DNA of 64,000 bases. Source: Asanoa ferruginea (GTDB taxonomy: Bacteria; Actinomycetota; Actinomycetes; Mycobacteriales; Micromonosporaceae). This document shows, in pieces, positions 16,521 to 25,377 of this stretch; the first letter of the stretch is position 1; every line of letters begins with the position of its first letter. The DNA lies in assembly GCF_003387075.1 (NCBI RefSeq), contig NZ_QUMQ01000001.1, positions 3,286,001 to 3,350,000 on the forward strand, in the 5' to 3' direction. Made by a program: the position numbers and the translations under genes. The notes under the pieces are model-generated. The model did not search any database and was not told the origin of the DNA. It saw nothing but the letters and a program-made list of their open reading frames with translations.

Positions 16521-18478
16521 CGGACTACTACCGCCAGCACTGGAAGTCGAACGAAACCGCGCGCTACGGGCTGGGCGGCGCGCTGATCGACCCGGCGGCG
16601 ATCCCCGAGGTCCACTACGACGTCGGCGGCCTGGACGGTGACGCGGCCAAGCTGATCGCATTGGGCAAGCGGATCGAGTCGGTCGCGCAGGGCATCGAGA
16701 AGCGCTGGCGGGACGGGCTGCCCGACCATTACGACGCGCCCGAGGCGGATCAGCTCGTCGCGGGCACTGGCCGGGTGGTCGCCAAGGCCGGCAAGCCGAA
16801 CGCCGACCTCGCCGCCGTCGGCGCCGCCCTCAGCACGCTGGCCTCGGCGGTCGGGACGTTGCAGCTGAAGCTCGACGTGCTGCGCGCGGAGGCGACGGCA
16901 TTCCGGGCCTGGGCACTGAGCCTGACCTCCGAGGCCAAGTTCCACGGCGGCGCCGGCGTGCCGAAGGACTGGCGCACCGAGCTCTACCCGGCCTGGAACC
17001 GCACGTTCGGCAAAGACGTCAACATGAGCCTCTGCAACCAGGTCGGCGACGCGCTCGACGGCATCATGCGCGCCGAGGAGGCATGCGTGGCGGCCATCGA
17101 GTCGCACACCGACACCGCGGCGCTGCCGATGCCCAGCGAGATCCCGCCGGTCCGCGAGCCGGGCAACGGCGCGCTGCGGCTCGACGACGCGCGGGCACGC
17201 CCTTACGACTGGCGCCGCCTGGCCCTCACCTCCGGTCACGACCTCCCGTGGGGTGGCTGGCAGTCGATCCCGAAGCACCGCATCGACATCTTCACCAAGC
17301 TGGTCGCCGGCATTCTCGACAGTCTCGTGTTCTCGCCGGTGAAGTTCTACGCCGGCCTGGCCGGCCTGGGTCTCGTGAGCGCGAAGGACCCGATGCACCG
17401 AGGTCAGCTCGGCATCACGTTCAAGGCGGGCACGGCGAAGCAGACCTGGGCCGGCGTCGGCAGGCTGATGCTGGCCGGCGCACCCGGCACTTACCTGGAC
17501 CGCGGGCTGCGCCACCAGAACGTCCAGACCTGGAAGCAGCTGGGGCTCAGCTTCGTCGCATCCGACGAGCACGATCCGTGGGTACGCACGGGAAAGGTGG
17601 CCGGCAACATCGCCGGACTGTTCACGCCCTCGCCGGCCAAGGGAGTCGGGCTGACCCACGCGTTGGAACGCCTGGCCGAGGCGGGCGGCGAGGCCGCCAA
17701 GCGCGGTGGCTGGTGGCGGCTGGCACACGCGGGCGAGCTACCCAAAGCGGTCAGCGAGGGTGCCTGGGTCGGCGCCGACGTGCGGGTCGGCGCGAAGTTC
17801 GGCTCACCCGCCATCCGGGACCTCGCTGACGCCGTCCGGTCCGGTTTCGGCCGCGACGGCTCCAACCTGACGCCACGCCACCTGCCCCCGCAACCGGTGC
17901 ACAACCCGGAGGCCGCGGTCGGGCACGCCAGGCAGTGGTCGGTCGACGCGCAGAAATCGCTGGGCGACGCCTACTACCCCGAGCGGGCCGCGCTGCACGA
18001 TGCCAAGCTGCGTGCTCTCCGGGCGGCCGAGATGGCCGACCACCCGGCTATCGAACGCGACTTCACCGATCGGCTGGCCGCACTGGCCCGCCAGCACCAG
18101 GCGAACCTCGACGCGATGCTCGACGAGGCCGACCGCCGGATCCTCGAGGCGCAGCGGACCGGCCTGCCGCACCACGATCCGGCGGCACCGCCACCGGTCG
18201 CGGCGCCGGCGCCGACACTGTCCACATCGGAGTTCGAGCGGATCTGGACCAAGTTGCCGGAAGGGGCCCGGGAGAACCTGCTCGACCTGGTGCTCTGGCG
18301 CACGGGGCCGGTCGACACCGCCAGCAACCTGCCCGGCGAGTATTTCTGGCCGCAGGCGCCGGAGACGCAGGAGTTCCTGGGGACGCCGCTCGGCAGGACG
18401 CTCGACTATCTGCGCCTGCATCCCGACATCGCGATCGCCGAGTATCTGCGCCAGCATCCGCTCGTGCCGGCTGACTGA
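16517..18478 (+). CDS. Large candidate type VII substrate (ESX-like N-terminus, unknown C-terminus)
   Basis: 653 aa; GTG at 16517 coupled to the previous stop. Residues ~30-145 are a helical ESX/LXG-like module (GDAAKLIALGKRIESVAQGIEKRW, then APEADQLVAGTGRVVAKAG, then AALSTLASAVGTLQLKLDVL). Residues ~270-400 form a weakly hydrophobic Gly/Ala-rich middle (FTKLVAGILDSLVFSPVKFYAGLAGLGLV, TWAGVGRLMLAGAPG, VAGNIAGLFTPSPAKGVG) of the sort seen between trafficking and toxin domains in actinobacterial type VII polymorphic effectors. The C-terminal ~230 residues (ending with FERIWTKLPEGARENLLDLVLW and PLGRTLDYLRLHPDIAIAEYLRQHP) match nothing I recognise. Toxicity is a hypothesis only. Confidence 0.65.
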   Translation: MTDYYRQHWKSNETARYGLGGALIDPAAIPEVHYDVGGLDGDAAKLIALGKRIESVAQGIEKRWRDGLPDHYDAPEADQLVAGTGRVVAKAGKPNADLAAVGAALSTLASAVGTLQLKLDVLRAEATAFRAWALSLTSEAKFHGGAGVPKDWRTELYPAWNRTFGKDVNMSLCNQVGDALDGIMRAEEACVAAIESHTDTAALPMPSEIPPVREPGNGALRLDDARARPYDWRRLALTSGHDLPWGGWQSIPKHRIDIFTKLVAGILDSLVFSPVKFYAGLAGLGLVSAKDPMHRGQLGITFKAGTAKQTWAGVGRLMLAGAPGTYLDRGLRHQNVQTWKQLGLSFVASDEHDPWVRTGKVAGNIAGLFTPSPAKGVGLTHALERLAEAGGEAAKRGGWWRLAHAGELPKAVSEGAWVGADVRVGAKFGSPAIRDLADAVRSGFGRDGSNLTPRHLPPQPVHNPEAAVGHARQWSVDAQKSLGDAYYPERAALHDAKLRALRAAEMADHPAIERDFTDRLAALARQHQANLDAMLDEADRRILEAQRTGLPHHDPAAPPPVAAPAPTLSTSEFERIWTKLPEGARENLLDLVLWRTGPVDTASNLPGEYFWPQAPETQEFLGTPLGRTLDYLRLHPDIAIAEYLRQHPLVPAD

Positions 18479-18485
18479 GGCCGCG

Positions 18486-18740
18486 ATGGTCCGCGACTAC
18501 GACGCCCAGCTGCTCGAGTCGGTCGCTGTTCGCCGCCGGCGGCTGCGGGACGCGCTGATGTTCGGTTCGCTGGCCAACCGGCGCTCCTACGGCGAAGGCC
18601 TGGGCCGGGCGATGGCCGGTGTCGTGGTCGCCGCCGTGCTCGCCGGTGGCTGCGTCGGGTGGGCGTTCGTGCGGCACCAGATCGCACTTCAGCAGGAACG
18701 CGACAAGCCGGCGGTCACCGCGACCGTGCCGGCACGATAG
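18486..18740 (+). CDS. Small single-pass membrane protein of the secretion locus
   Basis: 84 aa; ATG at 18486, 7 bp after the large-substrate stop. The N-terminal ~40 residues are basic and cytoplasmic (ESVAVRRRRLRDALMFGSLANRRSYGEGLG); one transmembrane helix follows (~res 41-62, AMAGVVVAAVLAGGCVGWAF), then ~20 polar residues outside. The topology resembles the N-terminal anchor of EccB without its large periplasmic domain, but no homology is claimed. It could equally be a membrane-bound immunity protein for the 653-aa product. Confidence 0.7.
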   Translation: MVRDYDAQLLESVAVRRRRLRDALMFGSLANRRSYGEGLGRAMAGVVVAAVLAGGCVGWAFVRHQIALQQERDKPAVTATVPAR

Positions 18741-18750
18741 GGAGGGCGAC

Positions 18751-20061
18751 GTGGCGGTCCGCTACAGCCGGGTCACGGTGGTCGGCGCGCGGCGCCGGCT
18801 CGACACCGTGCTGCCCGCTGACGAGCCGGTCGGCCGCCTGCTGCCCGAGGTCATGGTCCTGCTCGACGAGCCGGTCGCCCAACCGCCGCGCCCCCGGCAG
18901 CTCGTCACCCGTGCCGGCGCGGTGCTGGATGCCGAGGTGACCCTCTCCGCCGCCGGCGTGCCCGACGGCGCCGTGCTGGACCTGGTCGGTGTCGACGACA
19001 GCCCGCCGGCACCGGTTGTGCACGACGTGACCGAAGACGCGGCCGACGGCCTCGGCGCGCATGCCTGGCGATGGGGGCCGGCGGCCCGGCGCTGGACCGC
19101 GACCGCGGCGGTGGTGCTGCTCGCCGGGACGGTGGCGACGCTGGCCGATGCCGGGCCCGCCGGAGCGCCGTGGCTGGCGGTCGGTGCGGTCGCGTTGTGC
19201 CTGGCCGGCGCCGGCATCGGGCGGGTGCACGAGCCCGTCGGCACGGCGCTCGTGTCAGCCGGCGGGCTGGTCGCGTTGCAGGCCGGTTGGATCGCGGCGG
19301 CCGGCTGGTCGACCGGCGCGCGTGGGGCGTTGCTGGCGGCCATCGGGTGTGTGCTGCTCGTGGTCTACGGGTTGGCCAGCCCGGTCGGTCGGGCCGGCGT
19401 CGCCGGCGGCGGCCTCGGTCTGTTGTTGATCGCCCTGGGCTGGGTGGCGACCCTGGCCGGGCTGCCTCCGGCCAGGCTCGCCGCGGCGCTGGCCGTGCTG
19501 GCAACCGTCCTGATCGGACTGCTGCCCCGGTTGGCGCTGGCCGTCGCCGGGCTGAGCCGCCTCGATGACCGGCGCACCGGAGGCGGCGAGGTGGCCCGGC
19601 GGGAGGTGACCGGCGCGCTGACTGCCGCGCACCGCACGCTCACCCTCGTCGTGGTGGTGTGTGCCGCTGCCGCCGCCCTCGCCGGCTGGCTGCTCGCCGC
19701 GCACGCCGACCGGTGGGCCGCACCCGCGGCCGGGCTGCTGGCGGTGGTGCTGGCCAGCCGGGCCCGCGGTTTCCCACTCGTCGGCGAGGTGGTCGCGTTG
19801 TCGGCTGCCACCGGCGTGGTCCTGCTGGGCCTGCTCGCTGCCTGGGTACGCACCGCCGGCGGCGCGACGGCGTGGATGGTCGCGGCCGTCGCGGGCGCGG
19901 CTCTACTCGCGCTCGGCGTGCTCGCGCTGGACCCGCCCGCGCACGTGCAGGCCCGGGCCCGGCGGGTGGCCGACCGGATCGAGGCGGTGGCGGTGGTCGC
20001 GCTGCCGCCGGTCGCCCTCGGTGTGTTCGGCGTCTACGCCCGCCTGCTGCACAGCTTCTGA
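18751..20061 (+). CDS. eccD: Type VII secretion integral membrane protein EccD
   Basis: 436 aa; GTG at 18751 after GGGAGGG. Residues ~1-85 are a ubiquitin-like YukD domain (YSRVTVVGARRRLDTVLPADEPVGRLLPEVMVLL...VLDAEVTLSAAGVPDGAVLDLV). From ~110 to the end there are about eleven hydrophobic segments, e.g. AAVVLLAGTVATLADAG, ALLAAIGCVLLVVYGLAS, VVVVCAAAAALAGWLLAA. EccD forms the membrane vestibule around EccC in the ESX core complex. It is followed 11 bp later by the ParA-like gene and then EccC. Confidence 0.9.
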   Translation: MAVRYSRVTVVGARRRLDTVLPADEPVGRLLPEVMVLLDEPVAQPPRPRQLVTRAGAVLDAEVTLSAAGVPDGAVLDLVGVDDSPPAPVVHDVTEDAADGLGAHAWRWGPAARRWTATAAVVLLAGTVATLADAGPAGAPWLAVGAVALCLAGAGIGRVHEPVGTALVSAGGLVALQAGWIAAAGWSTGARGALLAAIGCVLLVVYGLASPVGRAGVAGGGLGLLLIALGWVATLAGLPPARLAAALAVLATVLIGLLPRLALAVAGLSRLDDRRTGGGEVARREVTGALTAAHRTLTLVVVVCAAAAALAGWLLAAHADRWAAPAAGLLAVVLASRARGFPLVGEVVALSAATGVVLLGLLAAWVRTAGGATAWMVAAVAGAALLALGVLALDPPAHVQARARRVADRIEAVAVVALPPVALGVFGVYARLLHSF

Positions 20062-20072
20062 GAGGTCACCCG

Positions 20073-21113
20073 ATGAGCCAGCCCGGTTGGTACGGCGACG
20101 TCCTGCGCGACCTCGGCGGCGGCGACGCCGGCCAGGCGGAACCGGCCGGCTGGCCGGCGCTGCTGAACCCGGCGATGGAGGCGGACACCGCCACCCTGCC
20201 GGCGGTCGGCCGGGCCCGGCCCCTGGCGGCTGAACCGACCCCGCCTCCCGACCCGGCCGCCGCGGCCAGGGCGGTGCGGGCGTTGACGGGCCGGCATCCG
20301 CGCGGCGAGCCGCCGGCCCGCGCGGCCCTACGCGTCGCCCGTCGCCTCCTCGGCGCCCGGGCCACCGCGGAGGCCCACGCGATCGCCGGCGACCTCGGCC
20401 GGGTGACCCAGCCGGTCACCACGTGCCGCCGGATCCTGGTCGCCGGGGTGGCGGGCGGCTCCGGTGCCACCACGCTCGCGGCGCTGCTCGCGTTGGCCTT
20501 TGCCGGTCACCGCCGCGACCGGGTGCTCGCGCTCGACGCCACGGCCGGCGCCGGCTCGCTGTCGTTCCGGCTCGGCTCGGCGCTGCACTGGTCCTATCCG
20601 GACCTGATCAGGTCGGGGCTCGACGGCGCGGCCAAGGTGGTCGGGGCGGGCGAGCGGCTCGGCGTGCTCGACCGTCCGGCCGGTGTCGCCCTCGACGACT
20701 TCTGGACCGCCGGTTCGTGGATCGCCCGCTACTACGCCGTCAGCGTGCTCGACGGTGGTGCCGAGGGCGCGACCGATCCCCGCTACCTGGCGCACCCGCA
20801 CAGCCTGGTGCTGGCCGTCCCGGCCACGGTGGATGGGGTGCGCGCCGCGCTGACCTGGCTCGACCGCACCGGTCCCGAGGTCGCCGGCCGCACCGTGCCG
20901 GTGCTGGTCGGCCACGCTCCCGTGCACGGCCTGCGCGACGGGCCGGCGCTGCGGGCGCTCTGCGCCGGCACGCCGGCGGTGGCGCTCGAGTATGACCGCA
21001 GCCTGGCGACCGGCGCTCCGCTGTGGCCGAAGCGGCTCGGCCTGCCCACCGTCGACGCGGTGCTGCGGATCGCCGGGCTGGCGCTCACCATCGCCTGCGG
21101 CGGGCGGTCGTGA
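20073..21113 (+). CDS. ParA/MinD-like protein of the ESX locus with degenerate P-loop
   Basis: 346 aa; ATG at 20073 with GAGAGG upstream. The N-terminal ~100 residues are a Pro/Ala-rich tail; then ILVAGVAGGSGATTLAALLALAF begins a ParA/EspI-like fold, followed by VLALDATAGAGSLSFRL. In the family the loop reads KGGxGK(T/S)T; here both lysines are alanine (AGGSGATT), so ATP binding is doubtful. Similar ATPases accompany ESX systems and bind or regulate the secretion machine. The gene overlaps eccC by 4 bp (GTGA). Confidence 0.75.
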   Translation: MSQPGWYGDVLRDLGGGDAGQAEPAGWPALLNPAMEADTATLPAVGRARPLAAEPTPPPDPAAAARAVRALTGRHPRGEPPARAALRVARRLLGARATAEAHAIAGDLGRVTQPVTTCRRILVAGVAGGSGATTLAALLALAFAGHRRDRVLALDATAGAGSLSFRLGSALHWSYPDLIRSGLDGAAKVVGAGERLGVLDRPAGVALDDFWTAGSWIARYYAVSVLDGGAEGATDPRYLAHPHSLVLAVPATVDGVRAALTWLDRTGPEVAGRTVPVLVGHAPVHGLRDGPALRALCAGTPAVALEYDRSLATGAPLWPKRLGLPTVDAVLRIAGLALTIACGGRS

Positions 21114-24100
21114 CCACCCGGCTGGTGCACCGGCCGGCCCGGGCCACCCGCCCGGCCGCGGAGCCGGTCGCCCGGGTCGTCGAGGCGCCGCCGACGCTGC
21201 CGGAAGGCCGGGCCGCGTCCAACGTCATGATGTTGTTGCCGGCGGTCGGCATCGCCGGTTCGCTGTCGATGATGCTGTTCTTCCGGGGCAGCGGGTTCGC
21301 CGTCATCGGCGCGCTGGTCCTGGTCGCGGCGCTGGTCATCGGCGGCCTGCTGATGCTCTCCCAGCGCGGCCAGGCGGCCCGCGCCCGCCGGCAGCAGCGG
21401 GAGCGCTACCTCGACTACCTCGAAGAACTGCGGGAGAGCCTGGCCGCCGACGAGCGGGCGGCCCGGTTGCGGGCCCGACAGCTCAACCCCTCGGTGGCCG
21501 CGCTGGTCGACGTGGTGCGCGACCCGGCCCGGCGGTGGGAGCGGCGGCGTTCCGACCCGGATTTTCTCGCACTGCGGATCGGTCTGGGCACGCTGCCGGT
21601 GCGGCCGCTCACCCTGCCGGACCAGGGGACCGCCCTGCAACCGACCGACCCGTTCATGCTCGCCGAGGCGCGCGGTGTGCTGCGCCGGTTCCGGCAGGCT
21701 CCCGGGATGCCGCTGGTCGTGCCGCTCGACCGGGTCGGCGACGTGAGCATCGTCGGGCCACGGGCGGCGGTGCTGCGTACCGTCGAAACCGTCCTGACGC
21801 AGGTCGCGGCGCTGCACGCACCCGACGACGTGGCACTTGCCGTGGCCCATCCGCCCGGGCGGGAGGCCGACTGGGCCTGGGTGCGCTGGCTGCCGCACGT
21901 GCTCGACCCGATGGCGCGCGACGGCGTGTCGCCGGCCCGCCGGATCGCCACCGATCCCGGGTCGCTGCGCCTGCTGCTGCGGGCCGAACTCGACCAGCGC
22001 GCCGCGCTCGCCGCCGAGTCACGCCGCGGCGGCGACCTGGTCCGGGCGCACCGGCTGCTGGTCGTGCACGACACCTACGGCGAGGTCCCCCAGCGGCTGC
22101 CGGACGACCTCGGTGTCACGGTGCTGCACCTGGTGGCCGACCGGCTGCAGGAGCCCGAGCAGGTGGCGATCCGGATCACCGTCGATGGCGCCGACGCGAC
22201 CGTCGAAGACCTGCGGCCGGCCGCCCCGCTGCGCTCGGCCGGCCGGCTCGACCCGGCCGGACCGGCCCTGGCCGAGGCGTTGGCCCGGATGCTCGCGCCG
22301 CTGCGGCTCTCGCCGGACTCGGTCGACGAGGACCCGCACGCCGGCCCGGTCGACATCGTCAACCTGCTCGGCATCGAGGAGCCGGCCACGGTGGACACGG
22401 CCTGGCTCTGGCGGGACCGCGGCCCGCGCGGTTTCCTGCGGGTGCCGATCGGCCTCGACGAGCAGGGCCAGCCGGTGCTGCTCGACCTCAAGGAGTCGGC
22501 ACAGCTCGGCATGGGCCCGCACGGCCTCTGCGTCGGCGCGACCGGCTCGGGCAAGAGCGAGTTGCTGCGGATGCTGGTGCTCGGGCTGGCCGTGAGCCAC
22601 TCGCCGGATCAGCTCGCGCTGGTCCTCATCGACTACAAGGGCGGTGCGACGTTCGCGCCGTTCGCCGAGCTGCCGCACGTGGCCGGCGTGATCACCAACC
22701 TCGAAGACGACGCCGGCCTGGTCGAGCGGGCCTACGCCAGCCTCGACGGCGAGGTGAAACGGCGCCAGCAGGTGCTCCGCGACGCCGGCCACGTCGCCAA
22801 CATCGCCGACTACGCCGCACTGCGCGAGCAGCGGCCGGACCTGCCGCCGTTGCCCTACCTGATGGTGGTGATCGACGAGTTCGGCGAGCTGCTCACCGCG
22901 CGACCCGACTTCATCGAGCTCTTCCTGACGATCGGCCGGATCGGCCGCAGCATCGGCGTGCACCTGCTGCTGTCCAGCCAACGCATCGAGGGCGGCAAGC
23001 TGAAGGGCCTGGACACCTACCTGTCCTACCGGCTCGGGTTGCGCACGTTCTCCGAAGCGGAGAGCCGCACGGTTCTGGAGACGCCGGACGCGTTCCATCT
23101 CCCGCCGTTGCCCGGCTTCGGCTTTCTCAAGGTCGACACAACGATCTACCAGCGGTTCAAGGCGGGGTACGTGTCGGCGCCCTACCTGCCGGCCGCCGCC
23201 GCCCCGCCGGCCGGGTCCGCGCAGCCACCCGCGGTCGGTGTGTTCGGCACCTACAACGCACCGGTGACCGTCGACGACACCGAGGCCGAGCTGCCCGCCC
23301 GGACGGTCGGCGGCAGCCTGCTCGGGCTGCTCGTCGACCAGCTCGCCGCGGCGGCCAAGCCGGTGCACCAGATCTGGTTGCCGCCGTTGCCGGCCGCGCT
23401 CACCCTCGACCAGGTCGCCGGCCCGGTGGTCGCCGGCCAGGGCGGCGTGCGGCTGCGCGCCGAGCTGCCGCCGATGCGCGTGCCGATCGGCATCCTGGAC
23501 GATCCGGCCCACCAGGGGCAGGGCGGCTGGGTGCTGGACCTGACCGCCGCCGGTGGCCACGTGGCCGTGATCGGCGGCCCGCAGTCGGGCAAGACCACGT
23601 TGCTGCGCACGCTGGTGACCGCCCTCGCACTCAGCCACACCCCGCGCCAGGTCGCCGTCTACGCGATCGACCTGGTCGGCTCCGGACTGTCCACACTGGC
23701 CGGCTTCCCGCACGTCGGTGGCGTGGCCGGACGCAGTGACCGGGAACGGATCAGACGCACCATGGAAGAGGTGCGCGCGATGCTCGAAGATCGCGAACAC
23801 CTGTGCCGCGAGCACGGCATCGACTCGGTCGAGCAGCTCCGGACCCGGCACGCCGCCGGCGAGCTGCCCACGCTGGCGACCGCCGATGTGGTGCTGGCCG
23901 TCGACGGGCTCGGCGCCCTGCGGACCGATTTCGAAGACCTCGAGCCCTTGTTGGCCGACCTGTTGCAGCGCGGTGGCGGCTACGGGGTGCACGTGGTCGC
24001 GACCATGCTGCGCTGGAACGACGTGCGGATGGCCCTGCAGGCCACCTTCGGGGGCCGGATCGAGTTGCGGCTCGGCGACCCGACCGACTCGGCGGTCGAC

Positions 24101-25024
24101 CGCCGGTTGGCCGAGACCATCCGCCCCGACCAGCCGGGGCGGGCGTTGACCGTGGGCAAGTTGTTCGGCCAGGTCGCGTTGCCGCGGATCGAGGGGCTGG
24201 CGGTGCCGGACGGGCTGGCCGAGGCGGTGGAGCAGGTCGCGACACTGGTCCGCACGGCGTGGCCGGGCCCGGTCGCTCCGCCGGTGCGGGTGTTGCCGCA
24301 CCGGCTGCCCGCCGACCGGCTGCCCACGGCGACCGCCTCGCCCGATCGGCTGCCGGTCGGCGTCGACGAGTTGGCACTCCGCCCTGTCGACCTCGACCTG
24401 TTCGGTGCCGACCAGCACCTGCTGGTGCTCGGCGACGGCCGGTGCGGCAAGACCAACCTGCTCCGCGTCGTCGCCCGCGGCCTGTGCGCGCGCTTCACCG
24501 AGGAGCAGGTGGTGTTCGCCGTGGTCGACCCACGCGGCCAGTTGCGCGACGCGATCCCGGCGGCCTTCGTCGGCGGCTACGCGCACAACGCCCGGATGGC
24601 CGGCGCGCTGGCCGCCGGGGTGGCCAAAGAGCTGCTCAAACGGATGCCGGACGACCCGGGCGCGACCGCCGGTCGGGACGGGCCGCGGGTGGTGCTCCTG
24701 GTCGACGACTACGACCTGCTCGCCGGCGGCGGGCAACGCCCGCTGGAGGCGCTGCAACCGCTGATCCCGGCCGCTCGTGACATCGGCCTGCACGTGGTGC
24801 TCACCCGGCCGGTGGCGGGTGCCGCGCGGGCCCTCTACGAGCCGTTCGCGCTGGCCCTGCGGGAGACGGGCACGACCGGCCTGGTGATGGCGGGCGACCG
24901 GGCGGAAGGGCCGATCTTTCCTGGCGTGTACGCCGGACCACAACCGCCCGGCCGGGGCTGGTGGGTGCGGCGTGGCGAACCGGGCCGGCTGGTGCAGACC
25001 GCGACCGACCGGGACACGCCGTGA
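21110..25024 (+). CDS. eccC: Type VII secretion ATPase EccC (fused EccCa-EccCb, FtsK/SpoIIIE)
   Basis: 1304 aa; GTG at 21110 overlapping the previous stop. Two transmembrane helices near residues ~40-90 (MMLLPAVGIAGSLSMMLFF, FAVIGALVLVAALVIGGLLML). Three FtsK-type ATPase domains carry P-loops GATGSGKS (~res 475), GGPQSGKT (~822) and GDGRCGKT (~1108); the first has Walker B LMVVIDEFGELL. EccC is the motor that recognises ESX substrates and drives export. Residues of the regular first site are intact, so the motor appears functional. It is one polypeptide, as in Streptomyces-type loci, rather than split as in some mycobacterial ESX systems. Confidence 0.95.
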   Translation: MTTRLVHRPARATRPAAEPVARVVEAPPTLPEGRAASNVMMLLPAVGIAGSLSMMLFFRGSGFAVIGALVLVAALVIGGLLMLSQRGQAARARRQQRERYLDYLEELRESLAADERAARLRARQLNPSVAALVDVVRDPARRWERRRSDPDFLALRIGLGTLPVRPLTLPDQGTALQPTDPFMLAEARGVLRRFRQAPGMPLVVPLDRVGDVSIVGPRAAVLRTVETVLTQVAALHAPDDVALAVAHPPGREADWAWVRWLPHVLDPMARDGVSPARRIATDPGSLRLLLRAELDQRAALAAESRRGGDLVRAHRLLVVHDTYGEVPQRLPDDLGVTVLHLVADRLQEPEQVAIRITVDGADATVEDLRPAAPLRSAGRLDPAGPALAEALARMLAPLRLSPDSVDEDPHAGPVDIVNLLGIEEPATVDTAWLWRDRGPRGFLRVPIGLDEQGQPVLLDLKESAQLGMGPHGLCVGATGSGKSELLRMLVLGLAVSHSPDQLALVLIDYKGGATFAPFAELPHVAGVITNLEDDAGLVERAYASLDGEVKRRQQVLRDAGHVANIADYAALREQRPDLPPLPYLMVVIDEFGELLTARPDFIELFLTIGRIGRSIGVHLLLSSQRIEGGKLKGLDTYLSYRLGLRTFSEAESRTVLETPDAFHLPPLPGFGFLKVDTTIYQRFKAGYVSAPYLPAAAAPPAGSAQPPAVGVFGTYNAPVTVDDTEAELPARTVGGSLLGLLVDQLAAAAKPVHQIWLPPLPAALTLDQVAGPVVAGQGGVRLRAELPPMRVPIGILDDPAHQGQGGWVLDLTAAGGHVAVIGGPQSGKTTLLRTLVTALALSHTPRQVAVYAIDLVGSGLSTLAGFPHVGGVAGRSDRERIRRTMEEVRAMLEDREHLCREHGIDSVEQLRTRHAAGELPTLATADVVLAVDGLGALRTDFEDLEPLLADLLQRGGGYGVHVVATMLRWNDVRMALQATFGGRIELRLGDPTDSAVDRRLAETIRPDQPGRALTVGKLFGQVALPRIEGLAVPDGLAEAVEQVATLVRTAWPGPVAPPVRVLPHRLPADRLPTATASPDRLPVGVDELALRPVDLDLFGADQHLLVLGDGRCGKTNLLRVVARGLCARFTEEQVVFAVVDPRGQLRDAIPAAFVGGYAHNARMAGALAAGVAKELLKRMPDDPGATAGRDGPRVVLLVDDYDLLAGGGQRPLEALQPLIPAARDIGLHVVLTRPVAGAARALYEPFALALRETGTTGLVMAGDRAEGPIFPGVYAGPQPPGRGWWVRRGEPGRLVQTATDRDTP

Positions 25025-25371
25025 GCCGCGATGTCATCGTGCTGGTGCCGCAGATGCCGGACGTGGCGGCGGTGACCCGGGCCCTCGAAGCGCTCGGCCC
25101 GGACCTGTTGGTCGACGCGGCCGGCGACGCCGGCCTGACCCGGATCTGCGCCCCGTCGGGCCGACCGTTGCTCGTCATCGAAGAGCCGATCATGGTCGCC
25201 GTGCCGGGCGAGGTCGCCCGCCTGCTCGATGTCGAGGTGGCCGGTCGCGTCTCGACCCCGGTCTGGTGGTTGGAGCTGCGGGCGAGCGGACCAGACACGG
25301 TGGACCTGGTCTACCGCTTCGCGGACGCGGTGGTCGAACACCTGGGCGGCACGCACTGGCCACCCAGGTGA
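25021..25371 (+). CDS. Small conserved protein ending the type VII operon
   Basis: 116 aa; GTG at 25021 overlaps the eccC stop (GTGA). The sequence (SRDVIVLVPQMPDVAAVTRALEALGPDLLVDAAGDAGLTRICAPSGRPLLVIEEPIMVAVPGEVARLL...) reads as an alternating beta/alpha domain without catalytic motifs or membrane segments. Comparable small cytosolic proteins are coded after EccC in actinomycetes, but I cannot name a family. Translational coupling argues for an EccC-associated role. Its stop is 6 bp from the convergent binding-protein gene, with no terminator between. Confidence 0.65.
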   Translation: MSRDVIVLVPQMPDVAAVTRALEALGPDLLVDAAGDAGLTRICAPSGRPLLVIEEPIMVAVPGEVARLLDVEVAGRVSTPVWWLELRASGPDTVDLVYRFADAVVEHLGGTHWPPR

Positions 25372-25377
25372 CCGGCG

